Made by a program: the position numbers and the translations under genes
Notes under the pieces: generated by a model
Told to the model about the DNA's origin: nothing
The model's input: only the letters and a program-made list of their open reading frames with translations
Database searches by the model: none
Part shown: positions 24,933-34,664 of the stretch, in pieces
How the letters are laid out: each line of letters starts with the position of its first letter
Position numbering within the stretch: position 1 is the stretch's first letter
Assembly (NCBI RefSeq): GCF_030409415.1
Contig: NZ_JAUFPW010000008.1
Span: 165,386-229,385 of the forward strand
Direction: 5' to 3'
Source of the DNA: Pedobacter aquatilis
Lineage (GTDB): Bacteria > Bacteroidota > Bacteroidia > Sphingobacteriales > Sphingobacteriaceae
Length of the DNA stretch: 64,000 nucleotides

Positions 24933-26108
24933 ATGAGAGAAGTCGTAATTGTTTCGGCAGTAAGAACGCCAATTGGAAGTTTCGGTGGTACATTAGCACA
25001 GTTTTCTGCTCCGCAACTTGGCGGTTTCGCAATTAAAGCTGCAATAGAAAGAGCTGGATTAAATGTATCCCAAATTCAGGAGGTTTATATGGGTAATGTC
25101 TTATCTGCTAATATTGGTCAGGCACCTGCAACCCAGGCGGCTAAATTGGCCGGTTTACCAGATTTACCTGCAACTACAATTAATAAAGTATGTGCTTCAG
25201 GAACCAAAGCAATAATGTTAGCCGCACAAAGTATAGCAAATGGCGATAATGATATTATTGTGGCTGGCGGAATGGAAAGCATGAGTAATGTGCCGTATTA
25301 CTTAGATAAAGCAAGAAATGGTTATAGATTAGGTCATGGACAAATTACCGATGGTTTGGTAAAAGATGGTTTATGGGACGTGTATAATGATTACCATATG
25401 GGGTCTGCTGCTGAATTGTGTGCTACTGATTGCAATATAAGTAGAGCAGATCAAGATAATTTTGCGATTGAATCTTACAAAAGAGCACAGTTAGCACAAT
25501 CGTCAGGGAAATTCAACTCCGAACTTGTAACTATTGAAGTGAAAGATAGAAAGGGTGAAGTTTCAATTATTACTACTGATGATGAACCAACGGCTGTTAA
25601 ATTTGATAAGATCCCGTCATTGAAACCTGTTTTTAAGAAAGATGGAACCGTTACGGCTGCTAATGCATCAACACTAAATGATGGAGCAGCAGCATTAATT
25701 TTAATGAGTGCTGAAAAAGCCAAAGAGCTTAATATAAAACCATTAGCAAAAATAATCAGCTATGCTGATGCACAACAAGCGCCTGAATGGTTTACTACTG
25801 CCCCATCAAAAGCAATTCCGTTGGCCTTAAAAAAGGCAAATATTGGCGTTAATGACGTTGACTTCTTTGAAATTAACGAGGCTTTTTCTGTTGTTTCGAT
25901 TGCAAACAACCAGATTTTAAACCTCGATGAAAGTAAGGTAAATGTTAATGGTGGCGCTGTTTCATTAGGTCATCCACTTGGTGCATCTGGTGCTCGTATT
26001 GTGGTAACTTTATTATCGGTATTAGAACAAAATAACGGAAAAATTGGCGTTGCCGGTATCTGTAATGGTGGCGGAGGTGCAAGTGCACTAGTTATTGAAA
26101 AGCTATAG
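24933..26108 (+). CDS. atoB: Acetyl-CoA C-acetyltransferase (thiolase)
   Basis: A 391-residue thiolase of normal length, converting two acetyl-CoA to acetoacetyl-CoA and back. The nucleophile Cys87 is in NKVCASGTKA. The active-site His is in GGAVSLGHPLGASGARI (about 340-355), and the second Cys is in GICNGGGGASAL near the C-terminus. NEAF (in FFEINEAFSV) is also conserved. Together with the 3-oxoacid CoA-transferase encoded at 51898-53321 it would form an acetoacetate/acetoacetyl-CoA route, and the two loci share a leader sequence. The 24.8-24.9 kb leader puts the ATG at 24933. Confidence 0.93.
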   Translation: MREVVIVSAVRTPIGSFGGTLAQFSAPQLGGFAIKAAIERAGLNVSQIQEVYMGNVLSANIGQAPATQAAKLAGLPDLPATTINKVCASGTKAIMLAAQSIANGDNDIIVAGGMESMSNVPYYLDKARNGYRLGHGQITDGLVKDGLWDVYNDYHMGSAAELCATDCNISRADQDNFAIESYKRAQLAQSSGKFNSELVTIEVKDRKGEVSIITTDDEPTAVKFDKIPSLKPVFKKDGTVTAANASTLNDGAAALILMSAEKAKELNIKPLAKIISYADAQQAPEWFTTAPSKAIPLALKKANIGVNDVDFFEINEAFSVVSIANNQILNLDESKVNVNGGAVSLGHPLGASGARIVVTLLSVLEQNNGKIGVAGICNGGGGASALVIEKL

Positions 26109-26117
26109 TATTTATAA

Positions 26118-27008
26118 ATGAAAAACATCAAATTTTATTTTCTAATTTTCATCTGTCTGCAAACTTATTTAGTTTCAGCGCAGCACAAAAATAAGCTTGA
26201 TGTTTTTCAAGATACTCTTAACAGCATTACAAAGCTGATTTATACCGCTCCAAATGATGAAGCAAAAACAGCCTTGAATGGAAAATTTATCAAGACTTTA
26301 GTTGATGCATTGAAAGAAACAAATTCATTTAATTATAGCTTCGATTCATTAAAAAATGTATCAGTTGTAAAATCAGCTGACCAGGTTTTTAGAATTATTT
26401 CGTGGTATTTACCATTCGAAAATGGAACTTATCGTTATTTCGGTACAATCCAGATGAATAACAACGGCGCACTAAAACTTTATCCTTTGATAGATCAAAC
26501 AGAGAATATTGCGGATGCGAATATCATTACAAATAATCAAAAATGGCTTGGAGCTCGTTATTATGAGATAATTCCTGTTTCTATTTCGGGCAAGTTGCCA
26601 TATTATGTTCTTTTAGGTTGGAAAGGCAATACCTCAGAATCTACAAAAAAGGTAATTGAAATTTTATCGTTCGAAAAGGACAATGCAAATTTTGGAATGC
26701 CTGTATTTGATGGAAAAGAGTTAAAAGGTAAAAATCGCATGATTTTTGAATATAATAAGCAAAATGCAATGGTTTTAAAAACCGATAAAAATGCTGGTAT
26801 AATTGTATTTGATCACCTCGCTCCTTTCGACCCTGAAATGGTTGGAAAGTTCCAGTTTTATGGATCTGATGGAAACACGGATGCATTTAAAATAATTGGA
26901 GGAAGGTTAAGGCTTCAGGAGAATATTGTTCTTAAAAATGAAGCCAATGCTAATGATGCGCTTTATGCAGATCCGGCTAAAAACGTAAAACCAATCAGAA
27001 AATTTTAG
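26118..27008 (+). CDS. Exported protein of unknown function
   Basis: 296 residues with a signal peptide, MKNIKFYFLIFICLQTYLVSAQ (cleavage about residue 22). The mature part is beta-rich with WYLPFENGTYRYFGTIQMN and YYVLLGWKGNTSESTKK segments, and it has no recognised domain. It begins 9 bases after the thiolase stop, so it may be co-transcribed, though no functional link is obvious. No lipobox. Probably periplasmic. Confidence 0.7.
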   Translation: MKNIKFYFLIFICLQTYLVSAQHKNKLDVFQDTLNSITKLIYTAPNDEAKTALNGKFIKTLVDALKETNSFNYSFDSLKNVSVVKSADQVFRIISWYLPFENGTYRYFGTIQMNNNGALKLYPLIDQTENIADANIITNNQKWLGARYYEIIPVSISGKLPYYVLLGWKGNTSESTKKVIEILSFEKDNANFGMPVFDGKELKGKNRMIFEYNKQNAMVLKTDKNAGIIVFDHLAPFDPEMVGKFQFYGSDGNTDAFKIIGGRLRLQENIVLKNEANANDALYADPAKNVKPIRKF

Positions 27009-27155
27009 TTCGATATTTAACCTTAACGTATTCATTACTTTACAGATAAGTTAAAAATTTGTTAGAATGCCCTCTGCTCGCTATATTGCGCCCTGTTAAA
27101 CTAACTTAACAACACACAAATTCTGAATTCATAAACTAAAACAAACAAATGTTTT

Positions 27156-28715
27156 ATGCAAACATCCATTGAAACCAAAGACGATTTCTTTAGCAATAAA
27201 GTATTGGGTCATCCGGCCGGACTTTTTGTGCTTTTTTTTACGGAAATGTGGGAAAGATTTTCGTACTACGGTATGCGTGCCTTACTTGTTTTATTTCTAA
27301 CCTCATCAATTGCTTCTGGTGGCTGGGAATGGACAAAAGCTGATGCACTATCACTATACGGAACATATACCATGGGTGTTTACCTTACACCGGTTTTAGG
27401 TGGTTTAATTGCCGATAGATTACTGGGATACCGATGGGCAGTAATTTTGGGCGCTTTAATCATGACAATTGGCCACGCGAGTATGGCTATTGAAACGCCA
27501 ATTTTTTTATACATCGGCTTAGGCTGTTTAATGGTTGGTAATGGTTTGTTTAAGCCAAACATGACTTCAATCGTTTCTAAAATATATAAAGATCATCCAG
27601 AAAAGAAAGATGGAGCATACTCTATATTTTATATGGGTGTTAATGCTGGTGCCTTTTTAGGCATTATGATTTGCGGTTACATAGGAGAAAAAATATCGTG
27701 GAGCTGGGGATTTGGCTTAGCTGGTATATTCATGTTTTTGGGAATGTTACAATTTTATTTTACCAAAAACATTTTTGGGAGTATTGGTTTATTACCTAAA
27801 GAAGAAAAGAAACTACAATTAGCCGAGGCGGAAAATAAATCTGAAATAAAAGAAGAAAAGATTCCCTCAAATATTACTAGAGATAGATTGATTGTAGTTT
27901 TTATTTTCTCAATCTTTACTGTTTTCTTTTGGGCTGCCTTTGAGCAAGCTGGCGGAAGTATGACTATTTTTGCAAAGGAAAATACAACCAGAATTCTAAC
28001 TGGAAGTGCTGGTTTAACATTTAAAATTGTTGATGCCTTATTAACAATAGTTCCATTAGGTATTATTTCTTTTGTACTATTTAAATTATTCTCACAAACC
28101 ATTGCAAAGTATAAATTAGGAAATTTAATATTAGCAACCAGCTTCATCATTATTTGGGGTATAGTTTTATGGAAAGTTGAAAGAGAATTCTCGGCAACCA
28201 CAACTGAAATTGCGGCTTCTTGGTTCAACATATTAAACTCTTTATTTATTATCTGTTTTGCGCCTGTCTTCTCAAAATGGTGGGAAAGCAAATATAACCT
28301 TCCAGGTTCTTTAAAGTTTGGTTTAGGCTTAACCTTATTGGGTATAGGTTTTGGATTTTTAGCCTATGGTTCTACCGCAATTACATCTCCAGAAATAAAA
28401 GTAAGTATGGCATGGCTTGTATTTGCTTACTTATTTCACACTTTGGGAGAACTTTGCATCTCTCCGGTAGGCTTATCATATGTAAGTAAATTGGTACCGG
28501 CAAAATGGATTGGTTTCATGTTCGGTGTATATTACTTATTCTTAGCAATGGGAAATAAATTGGCAGGTGTATCGGGCAGTATGATCGAAGAAATTACTCA
28601 AAAATATAGCCTAACAACATTCTTCTTAATCTTTACAATCGTACCAATATCGGCAGGTATATTAATTGCAGCCTTACATCCAGTGGTTAAAAAACTAATG
28701 CACGGGGTTAAATAA
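27156..28715 (+). CDS. POT/PTR-family proton-dependent oligopeptide transporter (first of two)
   Basis: A 519-residue major-facilitator transporter with about 12-14 spans. The family signature TEMWERFSYYGMRALLVLFL carries the ExxER proton-coupling residues in helix 1. The second PTR signature is around FYMGVNAGAFLGIMICGYIG (about 165-185), and GELCISPVGLSYVSKL lies in helix 10-11. It imports di- and tripeptides with protons. It is followed after a single base by a second POT gene, so the two form an operon of diverged paralogues. A GTTAA-N6-TTAAC inverted repeat lies upstream at 27095-27110. Confidence 0.92.
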   Translation: MQTSIETKDDFFSNKVLGHPAGLFVLFFTEMWERFSYYGMRALLVLFLTSSIASGGWEWTKADALSLYGTYTMGVYLTPVLGGLIADRLLGYRWAVILGALIMTIGHASMAIETPIFLYIGLGCLMVGNGLFKPNMTSIVSKIYKDHPEKKDGAYSIFYMGVNAGAFLGIMICGYIGEKISWSWGFGLAGIFMFLGMLQFYFTKNIFGSIGLLPKEEKKLQLAEAENKSEIKEEKIPSNITRDRLIVVFIFSIFTVFFWAAFEQAGGSMTIFAKENTTRILTGSAGLTFKIVDALLTIVPLGIISFVLFKLFSQTIAKYKLGNLILATSFIIIWGIVLWKVEREFSATTTEIAASWFNILNSLFIICFAPVFSKWWESKYNLPGSLKFGLGLTLLGIGFGFLAYGSTAITSPEIKVSMAWLVFAYLFHTLGELCISPVGLSYVSKLVPAKWIGFMFGVYYLFLAMGNKLAGVSGSMIEEITQKYSLTTFFLIFTIVPISAGILIAALHPVVKKLMHGVK

Positions 28716-28716
28716 A

Positions 28717-30219
28717 ATGCAAATCGCGACAGAAAAAACACCTTCTATTGAAACATTAGAAGCTATACAGAGTTTTGAGGGAAAATACCCAAAACAACTT
28801 TGGCACTTATCCTTAGTTGAGATGTGGGAACGCTTCTGTTTTTACGGAATGCGTGGCGTATTAGCATTTTTTATGGTTGATCAGCTAGGCTTAACCGACC
28901 AGAAATCTAACTTGCAGTACGGAGCAATTCAAGCCTTTGTATATGCTTTTACTTTTATAGGTGGTATTTTTGCTGATAAGATTTTAGGATTTAGAAAATC
29001 ACTTTTCTGGGGTGGTTCTTTAATGATTATTGGAAACCTAATTCTTGCTTTCTCCCCACAGGATTTATTTTATGTTGGTATAACACTTTCTATCATTGGT
29101 ACCGGGTTTTTCAAACCGAATATTTCATCAATGGTTGGAGAACTTTATCACGAAAAGGATAATAGAAGAGATGCCGGCTATGGATTATTTTATGCGGGAA
29201 TAAATGTTGGAGGATTGTTGGGCGGAGCAATGTGCATTTATCTTGGTAAATACGTTTCATGGCATTTATGTTTTCTTTCTGCCGCAGTTGTAATGATGAT
29301 AGGCTTAGGCACTTTTATTTTCACTAAAAAATATTTAGGTCCTATCGGAAATTCTCCACTCTTACATTTAGCAAAAACTAAACAAAAGACTTATGAAATA
29401 GCTACTTATGTTGGTTCCTTATTATGCATTCCATTAATTTTTATAATGGTTAGAAATACTGCATATACCGATTATTTCATGTACACAATTGGCATTGTAG
29501 CTTTGGTTTATTTCTTTTATGAGCTGTTTACCATTAAAGAAATTAAAGCTAGATATAAACTTTTAGCAGCCTTTATTTTTATATTCTGCTATTTCGTATT
29601 TATGGCTATTTCAGAGCAAAGTGGCGGTTCGCTTTCTTTATTTGCGAAGGATAACTTAAATCATAATCTCTTATTTTTCTCAATAGATCCTAATGTAATC
29701 AACAATAGTGTTAATTCATTTTTTGTTATTGTTTTCAGTCCTTTATTAGGTTTATTGTGGATTGGAATGCACAAACGAAAAATTGAACCGAATACGGTTA
29801 TTAAATTCGGATTAGGCTTTGTATTATTGGCATTAAGCTTTTACGTTTTTTACGCCACCAGATTTTTTGCTAATGAGCAAGGAATAAGCTCATTAAACGT
29901 TTTTACTTTAGCTTATTTACTACTTACACTTGGCGAGCTTTGTATAGGTCCAATAGGCATGTCTATTATTACAAAGTTATCTCCTAAAAGGATGTTTGGG
30001 ATGATGATGGGTATGTGGTTCTTATTTAGCGCATTCGGGCAACTTGCAGCAGGTAAATTAGGTGCAGAAATGTCGAGTATTGAGAATGCTTCATTAATCA
30101 CTAAACTAACTTCGTACACAGAAGGCTATAAATCACTTGCTTTATATTCATTAATTGCAGGAATATTTTTAATCGTATTCTCTCAGCTAATTAAAAAATT
30201 AATGCAAGAAATTAAGTAA
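28717..30219 (+). CDS. POT/PTR-family proton-dependent oligopeptide transporter (second of two)
   Basis: A 500-residue paralogue of the preceding gene, starting one base after its stop. VEMWERFCFYGMRGVLAFFM keeps the ExxER motif. FYAGINVGGLLGGAMCIYLG and GELCIGPIGMSIITKL match the other signatures. The two proteins are clearly diverged, which suggests different peptide preferences rather than a recent duplication. A strong terminator follows at 30242. Confidence 0.92.
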   Translation: MQIATEKTPSIETLEAIQSFEGKYPKQLWHLSLVEMWERFCFYGMRGVLAFFMVDQLGLTDQKSNLQYGAIQAFVYAFTFIGGIFADKILGFRKSLFWGGSLMIIGNLILAFSPQDLFYVGITLSIIGTGFFKPNISSMVGELYHEKDNRRDAGYGLFYAGINVGGLLGGAMCIYLGKYVSWHLCFLSAAVVMMIGLGTFIFTKKYLGPIGNSPLLHLAKTKQKTYEIATYVGSLLCIPLIFIMVRNTAYTDYFMYTIGIVALVYFFYELFTIKEIKARYKLLAAFIFIFCYFVFMAISEQSGGSLSLFAKDNLNHNLLFFSIDPNVINNSVNSFFVIVFSPLLGLLWIGMHKRKIEPNTVIKFGLGFVLLALSFYVFYATRFFANEQGISSLNVFTLAYLLLTLGELCIGPIGMSIITKLSPKRMFGMMMGMWFLFSAFGQLAAGKLGAEMSSIENASLITKLTSYTEGYKSLALYSLIAGIFLIVFSQLIKKLMQEIK

Positions 30220-30241
30220 AAACATTTTTAACTCATATTAG

Positions 30242-30271
30242 CCCGTATCAAGAATCTTGATGCGGGTTTTT
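30242..30271 (+). terminator. Rho-independent terminator after the POT operon
   Basis: CCCGTATCAAG and CTTGATGCGGG form an 11-bp stem (one G-T pair) around a 3-base loop and are followed by TTTTT. Confidence 0.9.
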
Positions 30272-30349
30272 AATATTAAAATATTTAATTTCGCCACTTG
30301 AAAGCCAAGTTAATAACAAATTTAGCAGCCTAAATTAAAAAGAATACAC

Positions 30350-31078
30350 GTGTCAGACAGTTTAGTTATCATACCAACCTACAACGAAAAGGAAAATATT
30401 GAGAAAATAATCCGTAAAGTATTTTCATTAACACAACCTTTTCATGTGCTAATTATAGATGATGGCTCTCCGGATGGCACCGCAGATATTGTAAAAGCAC
30501 TGCAAAATGAATATCAAGGGCATTTATTTATCGAAGAACGTTCTGGCAAATTAGGTTTAGGCACTGCTTACATTTATGGTTTCAACTGGGCTTTACAAAG
30601 AGATTACAGCTACATTTTTGAAATGGATGCAGATTTTTCACATAACCCTGATGATTTGATAAGGTTACGCGAAGCTTGCGTTAATGGCGCAGATGTAGCA
30701 GTAGGATCAAGGTATGTTAGAGGTGTTAATGTAGTAAACTGGCCGATGGGAAGGGTTCTAATGTCTTATTTCGCTTCGATGTACGTAAGGTTAATAACCC
30801 GAATCAACATTCAAGATGCAACTGCCGGGTTTAAATGCTACAAAAGAATTGTACTTGAAACAATGCCTTTAGATAAAATAAAATTTGTTGGCTACGCTTT
30901 TCAAATTGAAATGAAATTTACAGCAATTAAATATGGTTTTAATGTTGTAGAGGTGCCAATTATATTTACAGATAGAACTGAAGGAACTTCTAAAATGAGT
31001 ACAAGAATTTTTAGAGAAGCCTTTATTGGGGTAATACAAATGAAAATTTGGAGTTGGTTTAGAACTTACAAAAGGTAA
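30350..31078 (+). CDS. Polyprenol monophosphomannose synthase (DPM1-like GT2)
   Basis: A 242-residue cytoplasmic GT2 enzyme that transfers mannose from GDP-mannose to polyprenyl phosphate. VIIPTYNEKENIEKII (start), VLIIDDGSPDGTADIV (nucleotide site), RSGKLGLGTAYIYGFNWAL and YIFEMDADFSHNPDDL (DxD) give an almost complete DPM1 pattern. SRYVRGVNVVNWPMGR and EVPIIFTDRTEGTSKMS follow. There is no C-terminal membrane domain, so this is the short form. The start codon is GTG (30350). The stop directly abuts the stop of the opposing gene. A TTAGCAGCCTAA string (30322-30333) upstream is also found before the thiolase. Confidence 0.92.
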   Translation: MSDSLVIIPTYNEKENIEKIIRKVFSLTQPFHVLIIDDGSPDGTADIVKALQNEYQGHLFIEERSGKLGLGTAYIYGFNWALQRDYSYIFEMDADFSHNPDDLIRLREACVNGADVAVGSRYVRGVNVVNWPMGRVLMSYFASMYVRLITRINIQDATAGFKCYKRIVLETMPLDKIKFVGYAFQIEMKFTAIKYGFNVVEVPIIFTDRTEGTSKMSTRIFREAFIGVIQMKIWSWFRTYKR

Positions 31079-31588
31079 TTATTTATTATTTCTGCTCTCT
31101 CTAATCATTGTTCCATAATCTTGCTGTTTATCCATAGCATTAACAGTTAACGCTAATCTTTTTGTCCTCGTTATTTCCGTTTTAGCTTCATTAATCCATT
31201 TTATAAAATGATTTTGATGAGATTTTGCAAGTTTTAAAAAGTTGTTTAAAAGATGTGCTTCTTCAGATAAACACAATTCTAAATCTTCGGGCATTTCAAT
31301 TTTAAAATCTTTATCTTCTTCGAGATAAATTTCTACTTTATCCCCCGCTTCTTTCTTTAATTTCTTTCTTAAATCACTTTTAAGCGCAATAATAAAATCG
31401 CCAGACCCCATCGGTGTTGTAGCCATTCCGCTAATCTCAACATCGTCTATTTTACCTTTAACTCTAAATGAAACTTTACAGCCAGGCTTTATTTCGTCGG
31501 CAATTCCGTTAGGAATAAAAACATAGCTCCACCCTGTTTTTTCACCCATTTTTTCAAAACGTTCTATTTCGCATTCAAAATGAATCAT
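31079..31588 (-). CDS. DUF1905 / YdeI-OmpD-associated family protein
   Basis: A 169-residue soluble protein. The N-terminal half (HFECEIERF to ISGMATTPMGSGDFIIALKSDLRKKL) is the DUF1905 beta-barrel. The C-terminal helical half (FLKLAKSHQNHFIKWINEAKTEITRTKRL) is the YdeI/OmpD-associated 'bacteriocin-protection' segment. Exact function unknown. It converges on the mannose synthase gene with zero bases between stop codons (TAA at 31076-31078 and its own at 31079-31081). Confidence 0.82.
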   Translation of the reverse strand: MIHFECEIERFEKMGEKTGWSYVFIPNGIADEIKPGCKVSFRVKGKIDDVEISGMATTPMGSGDFIIALKSDLRKKLKKEAGDKVEIYLEEDKDFKIEMPEDLELCLSEEAHLLNNFLKLAKSHQNHFIKWINEAKTEITRTKRLALTVNAMDKQQDYGTMIRESRNNK

Positions 31589-31654
31589 AGGTTAAATATA
31601 AAATAAACAAGTAACAATACTCAATTTGCAAAAAATATTCAGCAAGATTTCGCT

Positions 31655-34600
31655 TTAATCAACCGCTACCGGATTCATATGTATGTCCAGTTTAGCAAAT
31701 TTTAATACTTCAATGCTTTGAAAACCAAAATCCTCTACTACTTTACCCAAAATTAGATAGCAGCCTTTTCCTTTAAATGGATACATAGGTGTCGAGTTTG
31801 GGAAATGAATGGTGTCAAAAAAATCTCCATTACTATCTAAAAAAGTTCCAAACCACATTTTAGTATTTTTAATCGTATGTACCGTTTTTTCGCACACATA
31901 ATTACCAACCATTTTTATGGTTTTGCCAACATGTTTATGCAAATCAGCAGCCACAATATCACCTCGATAATTAGTTTTTAAAAAATCGAACATACTAAAA
32001 TTTAAAGGGTAGCCGAGCAACTCAAGCTCAGCGTAAGCATCTTCAATTTTCGAGTTTTCTAATAATGGTAAATTGTATGTTTTTTGCTGAATGTTAAACA
32101 ATTCTGCATGATTTAACTTTTTTTGGTTGTGACCGAGATAATTGTAAACATCCCAAAGTAAAGTCTTTTTATCTTTTCCGGTGAACCTTAGCGCACCTAG
32201 ACGAATTAGCAAAATTGCTTGTTCTAAGGTTATCTGTGTCCTTTTTATAAATTGTTCTAAGTTCAAATATAGGCCGTTTCTTCTTCGCTCTGCAGGAATT
32301 AATTCAATAAACTTATTTTCTAATCCTTGTACGCCAATAAAGCCCAGATAAGCATCAGCGCCATTAATATTCACAGCCTCATCACTATGATTTACGCATG
32401 GTAAATGTACTTTCGCACCAGTTTTTTGAAGTTCGTGAACATAAACCCAGCGGGTGTAAAAGCCGCCATAATTGTTTAATACTGCAACCATAAACTCCTT
32501 CGGATAATAAGTTTTAAGAAATAAGCTTTGGTAACTTTCTACCGCAAAAGATGCTGAATGTGCTTTTGAAAAACTATAGCCTGCAAAAGATGAAATCTGC
32601 CGCCAAACTTCTTTAATCAATTCTTCAGAATGACCTTGAGCTCTTGCCGAAACGAAAAATTTATTCACCAGTTCATCAAAAGCAAGTTTAGAGCGATATT
32701 TGCCACTCATCGCTTTGCGTAAAACATCAGAATCTGCTAAATCCAGTCCGGCAAAATAATGGCAAACTTTTATCACATCTTCCTGATAAACCATTACACC
32801 ATAGGTTTCCTTTAATTGCTCTTTCATCTCCTCACACAAGTATTGAACCTTATCAGGAGCATGATAACGTTCGATAAAGGCCTTCATCATTCCAGAACTT
32901 GCAACTCCAGGGCGTATAATAGAACTGGCTGCCACCAGCGTTAAATAGTTTTCGCACTTTAGCTTTTTAAGCAACTGGCGCATGGCCGGAGATTCTATAT
33001 AAAAACAGCCAATCGGCTGCCCTTCTTTTAAAATTTGATTGAGTTTTACATCTTCTTTAAAAGATTTAAAATCATGGATATCAATTTTCTTTCCTTTATT
33101 TTCTTCGATAAGGCGAACTGCTTCACGAATATGCCCAATGCCTCGTTGACTTAAAATATCGAATTTTTCGTAACCAATAAGTTCTGCCTCATACATATCC
33201 CATTGCACCGTTGGATAGCCTTTGGGTGGCATATCCAAAGCAGTATAATAAGTAATCGGTTCTTCAGAAATTAAAATACCTCCTGCATGAATGGACCTTT
33301 GGTTAGGCATTTTTTGCATGTGTTGATGAACTAGCTTTATTTTTTGATAAATAGGATTTTTTAAGTTTATCCATTCTCTGGTTTGGTCGCTAAAACTATC
33401 TATCTCATCTTTTGCCAAACCTAAAACTTTCCCTATTTCTCTAATAATCGCCCTATCTTTGAATGTGCTCATGGTACCCAAAAAAGCAACATGCCACTTT
33501 GGATATTTTTTAAAAATATATCTCTGAATAGTTTCTCGTTCATCCCAAGCAAAATCTATATCAAAATCTGGCGGACTGGTTCTTTTTTCGTGCAAAAAAC
33601 GTTCGAAATATAAATCCAAATCAATTGGATCTACATCTGTAATTCTCAAACAATAAGCAACGATACTATTGGCGCCAGAACCTCGTCCAACATGGTAGAA
33701 TTTACATTTGCCCATTGCATACCGAACAATATCAAAAGTGATTAAAAAGTAGGCTGAATATTTTTTGAAGGCTATAATTTTTAATTCTTTCTCTAGCCTT
33801 TTTAAAGCAGTTGCATTATTTTTCCCATATCGATACTCCAGACCTTTTAACGCCAATTTCCTCAACAGCAGCACATCAGATGCTTCATCTTTGGTGTAAT
33901 AAAATTTATTTTTCGACTGTATTTTTGGTTCAAAATATTCTGATAAGTCGCAGTCATCTATTAATTTTTGCGTGTTTTCGATAATAAAGGGATAGTGCTC
34001 AAAATGTTTTTTTAAATCATCTTCCGAAATTAAAGTTTCATACTTTAAGCATTTTAATTCTTCAGGAACTTTTGTTAAAAGTGTATTCAACTCAATTGCC
34101 CGCATATATTCGTGCAGGCGAAAAGTTACCTTACCCGAAACCGTTACCGGATGCCAAACCACCAATTTATTTTTTTGATTTTGTGATTGATGTTTGTATA
34201 AGTGGTTTAACTGGGCATGGCGAATGCCGATAAACTCATTTTCTTTCAAAACATAATTGTGCTCTTTTTTAAATGGATAAATAATAAATACATTTTTAAA
34301 ATTTGGAGCTTCATCGGGCAGTTCCACATCATAAATATTGTGATGACTCAAAAATTCATTTAGTTCCCGCATCCCTTCCTTATTTTTCGCTATGCCGAAA
34401 TAAAGTAAACGATTATCTTTTCTAAACTCTATACCAGCAAGTGGTTTTAATTGATATGGAATGTTTCCTTTTTGTAGCTCATCTGATGCTTTAAAAATGC
34501 TTTGATTCATACATTCCCGAATAAATTCAATCGCACCGGTAGAATTATTAATATCAGTTAATACAAGTTGATGAATGTTTAGACTACGAGCTTGGGCAAT

Positions 34601-34663
34601 AATGGTTGCAATATCCATTATGCCGTATTTTAAACTATATGATGAGTGAACATTCAAAAACAT
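31655..34663 (-). CDS. dnaE: DnaE-like DNA polymerase III alpha subunit (accessory/error-prone type)
   Basis: A 1002-residue C-family polymerase, shorter than replicative alpha subunits (about 1150 and more). The N-terminal PHP domain reads LNVHSSYSLKYG and LVLTDINNSTG, so several PHP metal ligands are absent, as in many DnaE proteins. Catalytic aspartates lie in PPDFDIDFAWDERE (about 368-381). GRGSGANSIVAYCLRITDVDP and SIHAGGILIS are further conserved blocks, and an OB-like region lies near the C-terminus. It starts one base after the DinB stop, the arrangement of mutagenesis cassettes in which a DnaE2/ImuC polymerase works with a Y-family enzyme. I infer translesion synthesis; a main replicative role is less likely given the length and context. 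Confidence 0.85.
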   Translation of the reverse strand: MFLNVHSSYSLKYGIMDIATIIAQARSLNIHQLVLTDINNSTGAIEFIRECMNQSIFKASDELQKGNIPYQLKPLAGIEFRKDNRLLYFGIAKNKEGMRELNEFLSHHNIYDVELPDEAPNFKNVFIIYPFKKEHNYVLKENEFIGIRHAQLNHLYKHQSQNQKNKLVVWHPVTVSGKVTFRLHEYMRAIELNTLLTKVPEELKCLKYETLISEDDLKKHFEHYPFIIENTQKLIDDCDLSEYFEPKIQSKNKFYYTKDEASDVLLLRKLALKGLEYRYGKNNATALKRLEKELKIIAFKKYSAYFLITFDIVRYAMGKCKFYHVGRGSGANSIVAYCLRITDVDPIDLDLYFERFLHEKRTSPPDFDIDFAWDERETIQRYIFKKYPKWHVAFLGTMSTFKDRAIIREIGKVLGLAKDEIDSFSDQTREWINLKNPIYQKIKLVHQHMQKMPNQRSIHAGGILISEEPITYYTALDMPPKGYPTVQWDMYEAELIGYEKFDILSQRGIGHIREAVRLIEENKGKKIDIHDFKSFKEDVKLNQILKEGQPIGCFYIESPAMRQLLKKLKCENYLTLVAASSIIRPGVASSGMMKAFIERYHAPDKVQYLCEEMKEQLKETYGVMVYQEDVIKVCHYFAGLDLADSDVLRKAMSGKYRSKLAFDELVNKFFVSARAQGHSEELIKEVWRQISSFAGYSFSKAHSASFAVESYQSLFLKTYYPKEFMVAVLNNYGGFYTRWVYVHELQKTGAKVHLPCVNHSDEAVNINGADAYLGFIGVQGLENKFIELIPAERRRNGLYLNLEQFIKRTQITLEQAILLIRLGALRFTGKDKKTLLWDVYNYLGHNQKKLNHAELFNIQQKTYNLPLLENSKIEDAYAELELLGYPLNFSMFDFLKTNYRGDIVAADLHKHVGKTIKMVGNYVCEKTVHTIKNTKMWFGTFLDSNGDFFDTIHFPNSTPMYPFKGKGCYLILGKVVEDFGFQSIEVLKFAKLDIHMNPVAVD

Positions 34664-34664
34664 C